The notes under the pieces are model-generated. The model was not told the DNA's origin, did no database searches, and was given only the letters and a program-made list of their open reading frames with translations. The position numbers and the translations under genes were made by a program. Source: Sarocladium kiliense (lineage: Eukaryota; Ascomycota; Sordariomycetes; Hypocreales; Sarocladiaceae). Taken from it: DNA of 29,108 bases. Of this stretch, positions 29,011-29,108 are shown one piece after another. Each line of letters begins with the position of its first letter. Within the stretch, counting starts at the first letter, position 1. The stretch lies in assembly GCA_030734395.1 (NCBI GenBank), contig JAUZTG010000005.1:1-29108 (forward strand). The letters run 5' to 3'.

Positions 29011-29108
29011 ACTAAGCTATCTTGCTGAGGCTATTTTACATAAGAGATAATTTAAGAGGTAAATAGAGGTATAAAGAGAGATAAAGAGATTTAAGGAGAT
29101 ATAAGAAG
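29011..29108 (+). repeat. Purine-rich TAAAGAGA-like repeat region
   Basis: From about 29040 to the right edge the plus strand is almost free of C and consists of imperfect units such as TAAGAGAT, TAAAGAGA and TTAAGGAGAT. It continues past the window. It could be a decayed microsatellite. Confidence 0.5.

Noticed and set aside
1..29108. Polyketide, peptide-synthetase or terpene cluster
   Set aside because: None of the core biosynthetic enzymes of such clusters is present.

Overview
The window looks like nuclear DNA of a filamentous ascomycete (Pezizomycotina). The genes carry short spliceosomal introns (44-87 bp, GTAAGT/GTGAGT-type donors, CTAAC/CTGAC-like branch sites), and the families are fungal: TRK and ENA cation transporters, HAL4/SAT4-type kinase, Fig1, DUF6594, and fungal RecQ-associated C2H2 proteins. 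Genes are spaced and on both strands, with no operons. The species cannot be named from the sequence. Several coding sequences below were assembled from exons by eye; in each case the summed exon lengths are divisible by three and family motifs continue across the joins.

Left third (1-9.8 kb): a cation-homeostasis neighbourhood. It holds the 3' part of a TRK potassium transporter, a membrane-anchored RING-H2 protein, a complete ENA-type Na+/K+ P-type ATPase, a decayed LINE RNase H fragment, a HAL4/SAT4-like kinase, and a truncated second TRK copy with a stop codon. In yeast, Hal4/Hal5 kinases support Trk function and ENA pumps export Na+, so uptake, export and regulation lie within 9 kb.

Middle (10-16 kb): a three-exon DUF6594-type gene without its membrane part. 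It is followed by a 2.86 kb MULE transposon with perfect 129-bp terminal inverted repeats, nested in an older element whose 48-bp inverted ends are about 90% identical. Next is a decayed C-terminal piece of a RecQ-like (telomere-linked-helicase-type) gene.

Right half (16-29 kb): a Fig1-like four-helix membrane protein, a gene-poor kilobase with a 33-bp direct repeat, two consecutive nucleotidyltransferase-fold genes, an ankyrin-repeat fragment with a C2H2-like N-terminus, a complete dynamin-like GTPase, a broken RecQ-associated C2H2 gene, an unrecognised conserved-looking 323-residue protein, and an orphan glycine-rich ORF abutting a degenerate telomere-like repeat. The density of relics, transposons and helicase fragments suggests an accessory or subtelomeric region; that is inference. 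No tRNA, rRNA or CRISPR array was seen.
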